Notes under the pieces: model-generated
Seen by the model: only the letters and a program-made list of their open reading frames with translations
Database searches by the model: none
What the model was told of the DNA's origin: nothing
Shown: positions 36,301 through 40,967 of the stretch, one piece after another
How the letters are laid out: each line of letters begins with the position of its first letter
How positions within the stretch are numbered: the stretch's first letter is position 1
Translations under genes and position numbers: made by a program
Assembly: GCF_002116905.1 (NCBI RefSeq)
Contig: NZ_CP015118.1
Span: 1,116,001 to 1,180,000 of the forward strand
Reading direction: 5' to 3'
DNA: 64,000 nt
DNA from: Piscinibacter gummiphilus
GTDB lineage: Bacteria > Pseudomonadota > Gammaproteobacteria > Burkholderiales > Burkholderiaceae_C

Positions 36301-38810
36301 CCATGAACGCGCAGCAGGACCGCCGCACCACCGAGGAACGCTACCGCGACTGGAAGCCGATCTACTCGGCCGACTTCGACCAGAACTACGAACCCATCAC
36401 GCCGGACAACCCCGGCCCGGTGAGTTCGAGCTACTCCGCCCAGAAGGGCGACACGCTGCAGGCCATCGCCGCCGCGGTGTGGGGCGACAGCCAGATGTGG
36501 TACCTGATCGCCGACGCGAACGGCCTGACGGGCAACGAGGTGCTCGTCGAAGGCCAGGTGCTCGTGATCCCGAACAAGGTCACGAACATCCACCACAACG
36601 CGTCGACGCGCCGCGTCTACAACGCGGGTGAAGCCCTGGGCAACACCTCGCCGACGCTGCCGGCGGCGCCGCCGCCGCCTGCGGCGGACAAGGGGTGCGG
36701 GGTGATCGGGACGATCATCATCATCATCGTTGCGGTGGTGGTGACGTACTTCACTGCGGGGGCGGCTTCCGGGTTGTTCGGCACCGCCGCAGGCGCAGGG
36801 GGCGGGGCTGCTGGCGGCGCTGCTGCAGGTACGGCGGCGGGCGCTGCCGGGGCAGGTACCGCAGCGGGAGCGGGGGCCGCGGCAGGAGCTGGTGCTGCTG
36901 CGGCGGGGGCAGGAACCGCCGTCACGGTGGGTTCTGTTGCAAGTGCAGCGGCAGCAGGCGCCATTGGGGCCGCTGCGGGGTCCATCGCGAGCCAGCTCGT
37001 GGGCATGGCGATCGGCATGCAGGACAAGTTCAGCTGGAATGCGGTCGGGCAAGCCGCCCTCGGCGGAGCCATCTCCGGTGGCATCGGCAACATCAACGCC
37101 GGTGGCGGCGCCCTTCGGGCTGCGGCCAATGGCGCCATGTCGGCGGGTTTGAATCTCGCGATTCGTGGTGACTGGAGCTGGCGTCAGGTCGCCGGCGCAG
37201 CGGTGGGCGCAGCGGCATCCGCCCAACTCGCTCGCACCGTCGGCTACCAGCTCTTCGACGGTTCCGACTTTGGAAAGACCACGGGTCAATACGTCGGGCA
37301 ATTTGCTGGGGCGGTCGCGAGCAGTCGCGTGATTCAAGGAAAGGTGGACTATCGGAGTGCGTTCGCGCAGACGCTGGGGTATGCGCTGGGTGATGGAGTC
37401 GCTAGCGTGTTGGGAGCCGAGGCGGCTGGGCGGCGATTTGGTAGCGCGTTGCGTAACAGCATTGTGAGCCAAAGCCAGCCGAAGCCAACGGTGGGCTCTG
37501 GCGTGGCGCTCAACTCCGGAACGGCAGAAGGCAGGGGGCCGCAGTACAGCTTCAATGAGGCGCCATTGCCAACCGATTACAGCTTGACCAGCGATGATCC
37601 AGTGCGAGTCAGCTCGGGCGGCGTTGACTCGCGGCCTGTGGATAGCAGGGACTCTCAGGGTAGAAAAGAGCAACTCGCTCGAATGATGCGGCTTGCCAAT
37701 GAGCCTGACGCGCTTGGCTCCGTGGGCACCCCGTTCCGGGTGGAAATATCAGGTGTCGGTTCCACCGACCCGGACGACTACAACGCACAGGTCGTCTGGT
37801 TCGCGAACAAACGAGGCGAAGACCTCGCTCCGACCGTAGCCAACGCGGCGCGGCTGCGTCTGGCGCCCTTGGACGAAGGACTGTCGGGTGTTGAACTGGC
37901 GCAGCGCTTTGGTCGCGGGTTTGTCGGGGCGCTTGAGGCCGTAACGATTGAACCTGTACGTCAAGTTCGGGACCTGGGGATGGGACTGGCCTCAGTGACC
38001 TATAACGAATGGCTTCGCAGCGACGGGGACGCGCATTGGCTCCCCGAGATGAAGAGCGGAATGGCCCAGGCATATGCCAACGGCGCATCGCATGCACGGC
38101 TGCTGATGCAGTCCAATCCGCTAACTGGTGTTGGCGTTCTGAGCTACGACTTGACAACGGCGTTGATGAACGGTGATTGGGGCGCCGTCGCCGAGATGGG
38201 CGGCGGCGTGCTCGGGGGCTTCGCAATTGGCAAGGCGACATCGACCTATGGTGGCTACGGAGTACGCTGGGCGCCCGGGGACATCGGCGCGATGCCGACA
38301 CTAGTGCAGTCACAGCGCGGGGCGACTTCGCTTCTGAATTTCGAGTTCGTTCGTCCCACGCCGAGATTCACCTCGGAAGGGCTACAGATTCCCTTCGGAT
38401 TCAAGAGCGAACAGGAGTTCTTGGACTTCTCGTCCGCGCTGCATAATGGTTTGCCGGCTGGCGTGGAGGTGGTATTTCAAGGAAGCTCGGTCACTGGCGT
38501 AAAGGGAGCATCGAGTGGAGGCATCAAAGCAGGTACTCCGTTCGACAAAGGACGTCGCAGCGATTTCGACATTGGGCTCATCAGCGAAGACCTCGCCACG
38601 CAGGCCTCACTGTTGGAAGGCATGCGGATAAAAACACTGCCGACCAGACTTGGGCCGCTGGATGCGACAAGTTCGACTCAACTTGGACTGGGAAATCTCG
38701 CGGAGAGACTAAGCCTTCAAGCCAAGCGCCCCGTCAATTTCGTGCTGTACGACAGTAGGGAGGGGGCGTTCTCACAACCCTCGCTGTTCATTCCGAAGCC
38801 CCCTCGCTAA
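21396..38810 (+). CDS. Giant YD-repeat polymorphic toxin with LysM and nucleotidyltransferase-type C-terminus
   Basis: An intact 5,804-residue protein. The N-terminus has no Sec/Tat signal and no PAAR domain. It is Ser/Gly/Ala-rich, then a DUF6531-like entry (SVNAATGNLIIQNRDEFVVG ... RTYNS). Dozens of YD repeats (YDAAGRL-type) fill residues ~230-630, 1025-1930, 2085-2290, 2475-3365 and 4272-4965. They are interrupted by jelly-roll-like inserts at ~630-1020, 1930-2080 and 2290-2470 and by an Fn3-like block at ~3370-4265. Then come a LysM domain (~5012-5060), a hydrophobic IIIIIVAVVVTYF segment and Gly/Ala-rich pretoxin (~5104-5280), and a nucleotidyltransferase-like toxin (~5670-5804). I see no Rhs-core DPxGL motif. 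YD arrays normally form a shell that encapsulates a toxin. The start has RBS GGAGCGGAGA. The sigma-28 promoter and the upstream operon imply export by the flagellar-type apparatus (inference). Alternatives are other secretion routes encoded elsewhere. Confidence 0.92.
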   Translation: MVAVVSGAGLGLSNTSKELAGAAGQLGQSAFGRAGESVSVNAATGNLIIQNRDEFVVGVGDDFNLIRTYNSLGGWDGDNGDGWRVGYYRRVSGLTGTVNTAGSTIKRIDADGFESTYTYSGGRYVGKDGSGAFDSLTFASGKWTWKDGNSGTTETYEESPAGSGAYRLMSVRDVEGNQTMLGYDGTGLLMMMMELPAGSQSMSSALSFSYDSTTKRLMAIAAMAQDASGEASRMRTVYGYDSNGRLSSVTTILNPEDMDAFDGRSYRVDYGYDASGRVTSIKQTDGTVLTIAYDASGRVSRYADALGNGSTFTYDTAARTTTIVDANNQSTVLKYDAAQRLTEVSGAAAGGNGYKQVLAYDADGNLTSVTNPANEQTVSAYDTNGNLVRTTDAAGNVVEFAYDAANHLVAQTSYTVADPDGAAGPALPGGALKTQYLYESTSTNRLRFTISPEGRVTEHRYNTKGQRTSSTTYTTATYTAKPSPVLADLTTWAGALTVTDRAEAQQREYTYDVLGQLSSSKTYATASVNGSTVTYGTVSEQRYVYDAFGRLLQSIDATGGTTAYAYDGMDRVTFVQDARGRVTTYNYDDAGGRIVVRNPADNSDEISVYDKAGQLVAKSSGTSLLPVSSRQFIQAGSADWSGYQVPGTGLTFSSSTGAVLSTGNAAATEIRSITGSRVYRFDSGMVFSAKVSMPALAVGQSFTVGAGNATGARYHRALVRDGQLFVQFFENGEAKELQLSTAGKPLQAGVTYQVDVETGDFGSVLYVHTGDRSTGFVHRASATDWGTARAEITAQDAPGLAVQQLQIQSLSELRHGGDGSVLLDQDFRLSPLGFSGWPEEEGLFSAGLNGVEVHSQVAGLSNAEHTVTGDAIHPVTSGFGVVSRFEITTGVAAAGRNLRVGVASTGTGTAARALSARFIDGDLYAEYRDAATGNWVRVKLSSAGKMVADGQAYVVEVRALATGGAQLSVYRQGTSAADPSAFSYQIAQPVWPDQRGFITAFGDAASPSTITTINRVQEVQVVGAPAAALRSNFAYDKLGRLRAVVDGNGQRSHVLYDAAGRKVADIDAVGRFTEYVYDAAGRLVQSVTYATLVGSTQLASLTDTAGNPVDVALSSVRPAPKAADDRIVTRYYDKAGRLQGTQDGLGYLTENVYDGAGRVLSTIAYSKTSAVVRIDTSTSNLTATPPAMTRPTSDAVNDRTSRLFYSADGLLQGTLDADGYLVTYEYDAAGRKISETRYAEATEAAKRTGDLSAMLPTKRPGDRRSFLFYDNAGLISGGIDADGYLTTYGYDAAGRVTTTTRYLSTARLLVTAGANNTGIHLARAGLTLASVMPTLTTNVVTTRTYNAAGELVREATPDGAVSRFEYDSNGRLVASYRGLEASPRVTRAEYDGAGQLTAEIDGLGNRTVHAYDTAGRRISTTDARGSKTFFYYDASGLLRYSILQTALGGEVTARTYNELGQLLKQPIAYANRLSVADTAALTGGLVNPTLTAKVQALADATRDANITYAYNRRGELVTETDTSGNRTFHEYTAFGQRSLTLVELGSSKTNQTDWRYDRRGNVVRETVDPTLLNLYTLREYDAFGREVMRQDQTGNRTTTRYLLNDGVTDSGRKVVVTDAALVGRTVVYDALDRTIRSIDGLGNATTYVHDTAGRKMTMTTAEGVRTVTESTAAGEVWKFTDGNGNVLEYFYDANGRVVQVKDALDGIAQNTYDVAGNLVKTVTGLKFNGAIAPVDDGSAITTSYTFDAANRVLTKVVDSGTGGLKLTSTYEYDGRGRQVREVDPNGTVTTKTFSPRGYLSQVTVDDVAGGLQLKTTYSYDTAGRVLTVAEGNASTVTRTTKYVYDAAGRRTQEIVDPTGLDLRTTYMYDAAGRVVLKRDTLGHGTRYVYDTLGRLEYEVDSTGAVTQHLYDVEGHETGKRTYAKRLAENHAARVWFEQGTNSDIHTLLGTFDAGDVVTATVRFKGDTNVYGRMFLGDADGADPYDNDIVTSTYGTRDADGWQTLTLTWTMSHADRMWLYVYGGGGQPGDALLYDSFKVTSVKKGQVLVDDMEGSSPVVASNGGGTTWGYHGAQSQQVQSDIVLNPTLLTDAQIRAAVGTLATAADHVTQAAYDKDGRVRFTVDAKGGLTEVRYTKTNQVAEKIRYATPFTGTPSATMTPATSSMDQSTYTVYDVLGRPRFVVDAKNYVTESRYDRQGHVVATMAYATPLSARPTPINGSTLNEVLSKLPSEDRVTYYAYDAAGRLAFQQDGEGYVTEYQYDASGRVTRTLRYDTPSTLEGTPPSLAQFVAATRKVTTFGSGLEGYAGAAGVLENGQLKLVSTPTAGGTWAGSNGSRSLPPGSSFKYDVTPVQLQQALHLTVESVTGVYSRLALILNGDGSIVAQTYFGTDGRAEVIGTYVPGKTYVVEFTTTAKDAVAYFYEQGKSRDSGLIYRSLPALGWTSLRPTFATSIHPTLAGTTYAYVDNIEERAASVTTASYDAAGRLVRSVSADGVVTARGYDAVGRETDVTYAAGRPEATTTHRVFDGGGRMVEETSAYNTAVASTTRYRYDGNGRLIAKTDPVGVADSLTKTTEADRVAALARYTTRYGYDAVGNLVTTIDPLGAITMVDYDVFGNAVRKTDPRGFVTSMHYDKRNQLEQLVDAERYLTVNAYDAFGNLTRTDKYAQRVERPLDGRVTVLAAGSAAPASGAYLIAVAAQTQSTVYEYNLRNQQWKVTDAEGNAESKSHNAFGEAKSSTNRLGGTATFVYDRLGRLVSETLPKVMIDGAEVAVVNQHAYDANGNRIRTIEALGRPEQRTTTYQYDAMGRVTRETGETIQIYLHGVGTSSVAPTKSTVYDALGRAVLMVDANGARVMNWYDALGRRTAELLEAAAGAGGQLKTFTYDAAGRVLSVSAYETLVAIPASPGGAAPAPVNPAKVRTTWFTFDGAGRQLTEEVRNILVGAYRSDPDQYDIFNANLTVTKTYDAAGNAVRETDRRGSHAYTYYDGLGRKVLQVDRENYVTRWSYTDNTVTERRYATPVAGAGIGSDPAALVSGLDNGADRIKVLVLDRLGRTVEERVLNVVYGQIDNAATGTYAERTGEAITRRTFDALGNVKTQVDADGRVSEFDYDKLGRQIYVGSGAFTGASGSTVQQRKLIEYNGLGLVTKETLLDANEATTSGDRVTLFFYNKQGQRVRVTDPGASVDYAFDATGNLTYTMRQVRDADNVVSWQGEVMQWDYLGHEVSRQDAWAPINAQGVTGAFSYGERKEVRYNAYGEVTGKRTGGGGATVAWQEWAEFDAAGRMVRGVSGDGVAKFYLYDQNGNATLTFESTGVADFSQANFTLDQARASGAALNISVYDRRDQIVRHIQPNFTIQNVLARIDRQTTDVVGGTLYVGSTASPQKSTTLAVAPQGGTVALGHVHATSVPAGTSLAVSLNVTVKAEITNSYGGTYLTHVGVLKTTVSSLTVPLPNLGWYGTGDYQVEYSDSSGVSLTVRVSSGSTQATLNLPTPGAGNYTIKISKWLNGSVIVPIVSGSGTLAPPASWSGSTVPATRTGPQYLNLSPPALEQFHLAGQPDGAQTMKFEIQAPGSSTWVERPAGRVGVSEGWFLVSSAGWADGVYKYRYTAYDGAGTAVNTANGELTVAGGHARAIAQAALVGGSTEVSGVGGDGTGIISFTPGVTPVGTSGGATVTGTLLGRREVYVDRSESIGTQGPRAYGHYRFKVSTVQVNLPAWNGPAPARYRVEFTGTNDLGQPISMRTGYQTPPQSGPTPPLDVVVNSGVLGTYTIRVFAEWGGGERLLAQGTGSVPAGGDWYSGGNYYNPGTIFDQGAASQALGNVVTTAIPAQWLISAPVAGENRVDTVSVAYRPSGSSAPYTVVTAANRSVYNSDAITLDPAYLGMAANTQYEVVILTSGLTPDNTSRRIRSRQIGSFYSGQPPSASLASANLANGGFTVMRAAGSSRVLDFFDLGRVGSGGTTVTSATLRYRVKGSTGAWSAPAGLPPRSELANGAFSWDWTGLAGGKYDFVVEGFNASGGAVTRVAGSVDLGAAPQVTGYQTFGTSASDVTISGQPASARSVVLRWTYKGMSGTNSAPGGTSGSALLETQVKSDGSLVYVWHAKDQVPDLLGNFLYEYTVEAYTGTDGTGQLVNKATGQVWLGVDAREAVTGQVERSPTKVTFVPPAGVPANAVLRLRYRTKASDDASATAVDDQLGSATRPYKDVAPPPQLINGQWIWDATAINTGTPQLYEYVAEYVDPQGNASGRSTGTFRIGDSAPAGVVQLRATYSLGNSEGIFISRSQAYNAFGEVRYEVDGRGNRRDVSYNTLGLLTEKLDAEVAVTAQNGYVSTARAATRQLYSLGGLLVRQTDANGNTTSFGYAANGNGAEDGNALLLWEHHADNGRKVMAYDEFGLMRTQENELHQVTRFDYDEVGRLQTLTRPAREAGTPGVTAAPPKQTYRYDSFNRRIAVVNEVNVTSKTFYDAAGRVRKTVDGDNIATTVDYTYVAAITGVGGYQVGGWRRVTTIAAGTVDAKTMTEDNDYFGHNVARADFGNHTFTYVYDLAGHLKLQTGSSGQNISYDYYANGYIKEIRDNALGVVTSFTYDKDGNRTSEFYRSIVTALRPVEDVYEQSIAEYDAMNRVKSVHSTAMSFTADINYEYDAVSNVRRIRSEYRDGQNGGTRVQDLWYAYDKMNRFTVTQGTLSLNGGVTDRSQLSSASDTRGAVVMGANGIFIGYNAAGQRTMATYGDKSATAQTGDSFTGYSNDGHTETYTYTTDGYLENVYLSDGRRSTRKNDAAGRVVEVANFKTVNGAEVWLDTKSTVYANNNSVNTVTFEKAGTEYYRSITTNTNAKDGTLTQSVETTLNGSQAGPTTITNYKYVWWDGARQTSIKNQASAQGVENWAPGFSEFEYDVNGHTKSVTDNTGSQPGMPRKLTYVNDAQGQVLRRDELVSGELHRWRQYYYLDGKRIGDVSNDGPSREDYAQAMNAQQDRRTTEERYRDWKPIYSADFDQNYEPITPDNPGPVSSSYSAQKGDTLQAIAAAVWGDSQMWYLIADANGLTGNEVLVEGQVLVIPNKVTNIHHNASTRRVYNAGEALGNTSPTLPAAPPPPAADKGCGVIGTIIIIIVAVVVTYFTAGAASGLFGTAAGAGGGAAGGAAAGTAAGAAGAGTAAGAGAAAGAGAAAAGAGTAVTVGSVASAAAAGAIGAAAGSIASQLVGMAIGMQDKFSWNAVGQAALGGAISGGIGNINAGGGALRAAANGAMSAGLNLAIRGDWSWRQVAGAAVGAAASAQLARTVGYQLFDGSDFGKTTGQYVGQFAGAVASSRVIQGKVDYRSAFAQTLGYALGDGVASVLGAEAAGRRFGSALRNSIVSQSQPKPTVGSGVALNSGTAEGRGPQYSFNEAPLPTDYSLTSDDPVRVSSGGVDSRPVDSRDSQGRKEQLARMMRLANEPDALGSVGTPFRVEISGVGSTDPDDYNAQVVWFANKRGEDLAPTVANAARLRLAPLDEGLSGVELAQRFGRGFVGALEAVTIEPVRQVRDLGMGLASVTYNEWLRSDGDAHWLPEMKSGMAQAYANGASHARLLMQSNPLTGVGVLSYDLTTALMNGDWGAVAEMGGGVLGGFAIGKATSTYGGYGVRWAPGDIGAMPTLVQSQRGATSLLNFEFVRPTPRFTSEGLQIPFGFKSEQEFLDFSSALHNGLPAGVEVVFQGSSVTGVKGASSGGIKAGTPFDKGRRSDFDIGLISEDLATQASLLEGMRIKTLPTRLGPLDATSSTQLGLGNLAERLSLQAKRPVNFVLYDSREGAFSQPSLFIPKPPR
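31500..34190 (+). other. Fn3/Ig-like beta-domain block inside the giant protein
   Basis: Between two YD-repeat arrays, about 900 residues (~3370-4265) lack YD motifs. They consist of repeated beta-sandwich-like segments, for example residues reading VYKYRYTAYDGAGTAVNTAN, NYTIKISKWLNG, YDFVVEGFNASGGAVTRVAG and LYEYTVEAYTGTDGTGQLVN. Each ends with a 'Y.Y.VEA.D..G' strand pattern. They resemble Fn3 or Bacteroides/RHS-associated Ig modules that mediate adhesion or act as spacers. The exact family is not identified by eye. Confidence 0.6.
36426..36575 (+). other. LysM domain of the giant protein
   Basis: Residues ~5011-5060 read SYSAQKGDTLQAIAAAVWGD, then MWYLIADANGL and EVLVEGQVLVIP. This is a clear LysM pattern (GDTL..IA....G....W..I...N.L......L..GQ.L.IP). 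LysM binds peptidoglycan or other GlcNAc polymers. Its place between the YD shell and the toxin could hold the toxin at a cell wall. A LysM just after a YD array is known in other large bacterial YD proteins. Confidence 0.85.
38394..38810 (+). other. C-terminal nucleotidyltransferase-like toxin domain
   Basis: Residues ~5667-5804. The key block is FQGSSVTG (G5696-S5697), then a 25-residue loop ending PFDKGRR, then S5722-D-F-D5725-IGLIS. It matches the nucleotidyltransferase pattern G-S ... D-h-D that binds metal and NTP, and resembles toxin tips known from Rhs and CDI proteins. The base composition falls here: a hand count of line 38641-38700 gives 34 of 60 G+C, against 39 of 60 for line 26461-26520 inside the YD array. 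This is typical of exchangeable toxin cassettes. Whether it modifies RNA, protein or nucleotides is unknown. Confidence 0.7.
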
Positions 38811-38828
38811 AACTCAATTGGACAAAAG

Positions 38829-39134
38829 ATGTGGAAAGACGTGGTTACTTGCTTGGCGAGCGTTGGCAAAGTCCTGGCTCAGTGGCGACTAGCTTCTGGC
38901 GCAAAGTTCTTTATGTACGTTCCGGCTGTGCCGGACATAGGAGCCGAAACGCTGCGGTCTGATTCGGACGTACGCTTTGAAGAGCTGGTACAGGTGGACA
39001 TCATGCGGATAGTCCCATTGGGTGGGTTAACGGCCACAAATGACGTGGAGGCTTGCCGACGCGCATTGGTGCCGATTCCCTACGTTCGGGTGAAGGAGGT
39101 CGCCGACGGAATCCAGGTCCGCTTGAACGAGTAG
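38829..39134 (+). CDS. Candidate immunity protein for the adjacent toxin
   Basis: A 101-residue protein of unknown family, starting 18 bases after the toxin stop codon. It has no signal peptide or membrane helix, so it would act in the cytoplasm, as expected for immunity to a cytoplasmic nucleotidyltransferase toxin. The coding sequence is AT-richer than its surroundings: the line 38821-38880 has 31 of 60 G+C by hand count. The start ATG at 38829 has only a weak A/G-rich Shine-Dalgarno. Assignment rests on position, size and composition, and no immunity family is recognised. Confidence 0.6.
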   Translation: MWKDVVTCLASVGKVLAQWRLASGAKFFMYVPAVPDIGAETLRSDSDVRFEELVQVDIMRIVPLGGLTATNDVEACRRALVPIPYVRVKEVADGIQVRLNE

Positions 39135-39198
39135 CTCACCGCTTAACCGGCTGAGTCTGCTGCGTGCCGCAGCGCAGTCATCACCGCATCACCGGGGT

Positions 39199-39247
39199 CA
39201 GGTCTTGCCTTTTGCACGCAACGTCAAGATCAGGTTTGAAATCTTGA
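39199..39247. repeat. Alternating inverted repeats in the gap after the immunity gene
   Basis: The segment 39224-39230 (TCAAGAT) can pair perfectly with ATCTTGA at 39241-39247. It can also pair, with one mismatch and one G-U, as CAAGATCAG with CAGGTCTTG at 39199-39207. The two hairpins exclude each other. The preceding GGGGTCAGGTCTTG resembles sequences I recall from REP-type intergenic elements of Burkholderiales, but I cannot verify this. The rest of 39135-39346 holds no gene that I can support. Confidence 0.4.
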
Positions 39248-39346
39248 GCATTCGCGCCACTTCAAATCTCACGCAGCGCGCAGCAAATAGACCCGCTGCT
39301 CTTGAAAAAGATCACCGATAGAAGAATGACCCAGGGAGGGTTGTCA

Positions 39347-40903
39347 ATGTTCAATCTCAAGAGCGAACCCCGTCGGTTCGCAGCCCCGCTTCGCCCCTCG
39401 ACGCTGCTCACCGCCTGCCTCCTGTCCCTCGCCGCCTGCGGCGGCGGTGGCGGCAGCGGCGAACCCCCCATCGACCCGGCCTTGCAGGAAGGCCCACACC
39501 TCATCGAGGTCGCATCCGGCACCGCGGTGCTGCCGCGCATCGATTTCCCCGCCGACGTGAAGTCCGGCGGCGCCGAGCGGGTGCAGGCCTTCCTCGCCGC
39601 GGACGGCCGCGCCGTCGTGCGGCTTCAGCTCACGCAGGCCACCGTGGCTAGCGGCCCTCTGAGCCGCCGCGAGCTGGTGTATTCCCGTTCGGCCGACGGC
39701 ACTTGGTCGGCACCGGAGGCGCTGGACGCGCCGGCCGTGCCCGAGATCTGGCACGCCAACGAGAGCGGCTGGGTGTCGGCCGGCACGCCGGACTTCGTCG
39801 AACTCGAGAACTTCGGAAGAACGGACTCCGAGGCCAAGGCCATGGGCCCGGGCATCGGCCAGCGCCTGCGGGCCGCGCAACGGCACCAGGTGCTCCCCGA
39901 CCGCGTGCGCATCGGGCGTGTCATCGACGACCAGGGCGGCGTGTACCTGATCGACCGGCAGGAGCCCACCGACGCCGACAACACCTGGACCGTGACGCAG
40001 AGGCGCGTGGCCGCCGACGGCACGGTGGGAAACCTGCAGACCTTGTCCAAGCGTGGCGCGCTCCCCCTCTACGAGAACCGGCCCCAGCTGACGCAGAACC
40101 CGTCGCCCACGCGCGCGGCCCTGTACTGGGCCGAACCGTTCATCGCGACCGACCCGGCCGACCTGCAGGTGGGCCGGCTCTTCATCGAGTCGGGCACGCT
40201 GGCAGGCTCCCTGCCCACCGGCGCCCCGTTCCATCGGTCCTGCCCCATGGGGTTGGTCCGGTCCGTGACTCCCCAGTGGGGCACGGTGCTGTCGTACCCC
40301 TGGCCCGACAACGACGGGGTGTGCCGGACGAGGGTCCGGGTCATCGAGACCCGCGCGCCCGTGACCGCCATCGGGGACCAGCGCCTGGACCCCACCGATT
40401 CGCTGGCCACGCCGGCATCTCCCCCGTTGCTCAGCGCGGGCCCGGACGGCCAACTGCTGGCCCTGTGGCTCAAGCCGACGTTCGACCCCTACCGTCATGA
40501 ACTCCGCGTCGCCACGGGCCAGGTGCCGGACCGCAACACGACGGACCGAAACTGGTCGTGGTCGCCGGCTTCGACGGTCGAGCATGCGGGGGCGCCCGTG
40601 AGTTTCTCCAACGCGGACATTTCCGAATCGACCATCGCGGTGGGGTCGGGGGGGCACGTCGCGGTGGTCCACCTCAGCGCCTCCACCAGTTCCAACACGA
40701 ACGTCTGGCTGCTGCGGTACGCCCCGGGCACGGGCTGGAAACCCCCGCTCAAGCTGTTCAATGGCGTGCCCTTCCCGATCACCCGTTCGAACCTGTCGGT
40801 CGCCCCCGACGGCAAGGTGCTGATCGCCTACGTCGACATGAACCGGTGCCCGGCCGGCGATTGCCCGGTCCGCCTGCATCCGCGCGCGATCGTGATCGAC
40901 TGA
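39347..40903 (+). CDS. Putative lipoprotein, beta-propeller-like, unknown function
   Basis: A 518-residue protein with a lipoprotein signal: hydrophobic stretch then LSLAAC with Cys31, followed by a Gly linker (GGGGGSG). The mature part is beta-rich with repeated WSAP/GTW-type segments (for example YSRSADGTWSAPEALD, RNWSWSPASTV, PGTGWKPPLKLF), as in exo-alpha-sialidase/BNR-like propellers. I see no catalytic signature. I chose the ATG at 39347 because GGGAGG lies 9 bases upstream and the lipobox then sits at a normal distance. A strong terminator follows at once. No functional link to the giant toxin locus is evident. Confidence 0.75.
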   Translation: MFNLKSEPRRFAAPLRPSTLLTACLLSLAACGGGGGSGEPPIDPALQEGPHLIEVASGTAVLPRIDFPADVKSGGAERVQAFLAADGRAVVRLQLTQATVASGPLSRRELVYSRSADGTWSAPEALDAPAVPEIWHANESGWVSAGTPDFVELENFGRTDSEAKAMGPGIGQRLRAAQRHQVLPDRVRIGRVIDDQGGVYLIDRQEPTDADNTWTVTQRRVAADGTVGNLQTLSKRGALPLYENRPQLTQNPSPTRAALYWAEPFIATDPADLQVGRLFIESGTLAGSLPTGAPFHRSCPMGLVRSVTPQWGTVLSYPWPDNDGVCRTRVRVIETRAPVTAIGDQRLDPTDSLATPASPPLLSAGPDGQLLALWLKPTFDPYRHELRVATGQVPDRNTTDRNWSWSPASTVEHAGAPVSFSNADISESTIAVGSGGHVAVVHLSASTSSNTNVWLLRYAPGTGWKPPLKLFNGVPFPITRSNLSVAPDGKVLIAYVDMNRCPAGDCPVRLHPRAIVID

Positions 40904-40914
40904 CAGGCCCCGTC

Positions 40915-40944
40915 GGGCTCGGGCCGCGTGCCTCGAGCCCTTTT
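40915..40944 (+). terminator. Rho-independent terminator after the lipoprotein gene
   Basis: GGGCTCG (40915-40921) followed by GGC pairs with GCC, a bulged T and CGAGCCC (40934-40940). TTTT follows at 40941-40944. The GC-rich stem ends 41 bases after the lipoprotein stop codon and isolates it from the GH57 gene. Confidence 0.8.
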
Positions 40945-40967
40945 CCAGGATCGTCAAGCTGTACCCC

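Noticed and set aside
21396..38810. T6SS Rhs effector
   Set aside because: No N-terminal PAAR or transmembrane region, no Rhs-core DPxGL motif before the tip, and no VgrG, Hcp or Eag gene nearby.
21396..38810. Pseudogene or assembly artefact from collapsed repeats
   Set aside because: The frame is open for 5,804 codons without interruption and the repeats differ in sequence, so they are not a copied block. Long-read confirmation would still be welcome.
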